This document shows, one piece after another, positions 4,790 to 5,347 of a stretch of 5,347 nt of DNA. Position numbers and translations under genes: made by a program. The notes beneath the pieces are model-generated. The model was given only the letters and a program-made list of their open reading frames with translations, did not search any database and had not been told where the DNA came from. The stretch's first letter is position 1. Each line of letters begins with the position of its first letter. Source of the stretch: an uncultured Actinomycetes bacterium (lineage in GTDB: Bacteria; Actinomycetota; CALGFH01); contig CALGFH010000394.1 in the NCBI GenBank assembly GCA_937881255.1, positions 1 to 5,347 of the forward strand, given 5' to 3'.

Positions 4790-5347
4790 CCCTTCCCCTG
4801 CTCGGGCTCGCCCTGGACCGCCGACCCCCGGAGTCGCTGAAGCCGCTGCTGGTGGCGCTGTACCGGTGGTGCGTGCCGTCCACGGTCGAGCCCGGCGCGC
4901 CCGAGCCGGCCGCGGTCATGGCCACCGTGGCCTCGGCCGGGCGCGTCCCGCCGGGGCGGCCGCTGGCCCTGTGGGTCGGCTCGGCCGCCGAGGCCGGGTC
5001 GGCGGCGGCCGGGCGGGCGGCCGCGATCGTGGCCGACCAGCCGGCCGCCGCCGACGCCGCCGGCGAGCGGGGCGTCCTGGCCCCGGCGGGCGACCACGCC
5101 GCCGGCCGCTCGGTCATCTCGCCCTTTGTGCGTCAGCGGCTGCGCTGGGCCCGCGGGCTGCCCTCCTCGGCCGTGCTCGAGCAGGCCGACGACGGCTGGC
5201 GCTGGCCCGGCCTGGCCGAGCCGCTGGCCGACGAGCTGGTGCCCACGGCCATGGCCTGCGCCTCGGCCGTGACCGTGGCCGAGCCGGTCCGGCTGCTGGA
5301 GGCCATGGCCTGGGGGGCGCCATGCGTCAGCGACCCCGGTTCGGCCC
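4786..5347 (+). CDS. Partial protein with a diverged GT-B-like glycosyltransferase domain (runs off the right edge)
   Basis: My translation from ATG 4786 is open for 187 residues to the window end with no stop. The start overlaps the previous stop as ATGA, with GGGAG 11 nt upstream, so coupling is likely. I do not recognise the family firmly. The first 60 residues lack a usual glycine loop. RPLALWVGSAAEAG and AAAIVADQPA (58-87) could be Rossmann strands, and SVISPFVRQRLRWARGLP (109-126) resembles the linker before a GT donor domain. The last visible part, VTVAEPVRLLEAMAWGAPCV (162-181), closely resembles the helix and loop around the second Glu of EX7E (E172 here). The first Glu position, 164, is Val; a Glu sits at 166. 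Alanine and glycine content is very high. A role as a glycosyltransferase or glycosyltransferase-like protein in the same pathway is an inference; the missing C-terminus could change it. Confidence 0.75.
   Translation, partial: MTLPLLGLALDRRPPESLKPLLVALYRWCVPSTVEPGAPEPAAVMATVASAGRVPPGRPLALWVGSAAEAGSAAAGRAAAIVADQPAAADAAGERGVLAPAGDHAAGRSVISPFVRQRLRWARGLPSSAVLEQADDGWRWPGLAEPLADELVPTAMACASAVTVAEPVRLLEAMAWGAPCVSDPGSA

Overview
This is a GC-rich, densely coding window, most likely from an actinomycete-type (Actinomycetota) chromosome. The reasons are strong G/C bias at third codon positions, frequent GTG starts, start/stop overlaps, a likely leaderless start with a TAnnnT -10 box, and protein sequences that resemble actinobacterial polysaccharide clusters. 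The lineage is an inference; the window holds no rRNA or marker gene.

The window is the divergent centre of a surface-polysaccharide synthesis and export locus. The minus-strand arm reads from about 3713 leftward off the window edge. It holds an ABC-2 type polysaccharide permease (Wzm/TagG type, 3713-2757), its ATPase with a C-terminal carbohydrate-binding domain (Wzt type, 2749-1577), a GT-B family 4 glycosyltransferase (1580-387), and the N-terminal 124 residues of a second family 4-like glycosyltransferase (372-1). Gaps are 7 nt, a 4-nt GTGA overlap, and 14 nt, so the arm is very probably one operon. The plus-strand arm reads rightward. It holds another family 4 glycosyltransferase (3776-4789), then by a 4-nt ATGA overlap an open-ended gene (4786 onward) whose visible C-terminal end looks like a diverged GT-B domain.

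The two arms are separated by only about 60 bp (3714-3775). This is the most AT-rich spot in the window and carries overlapping, oppositely oriented -10-like boxes sharing the sequence TATAGTA. The permease start has no Shine-Dalgarno sequence and lies about 8 nt beyond its -10 box, which suggests a leaderless mRNA. The plus-strand gene instead has a strong Shine-Dalgarno upstream of a GTG start.

Proposed joint role: the glycosyltransferases build a lipid-linked glycan on the cytoplasmic face, the Wzt C-terminal domain recognises it, and the Wzm/Wzt transporter exports it. The glycan structure cannot be read from the sequence. No mobile element, CRISPR array, RNA gene or intrinsic terminator was found, and no stretch longer than 300 bases lacks a gene. 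I see no clear evidence of a wholly new system. The points most worth a second look are the divergent promoter architecture, the EX7Q variant in the plus-strand glycosyltransferase, and the diverged GT-like partial gene at the right edge.
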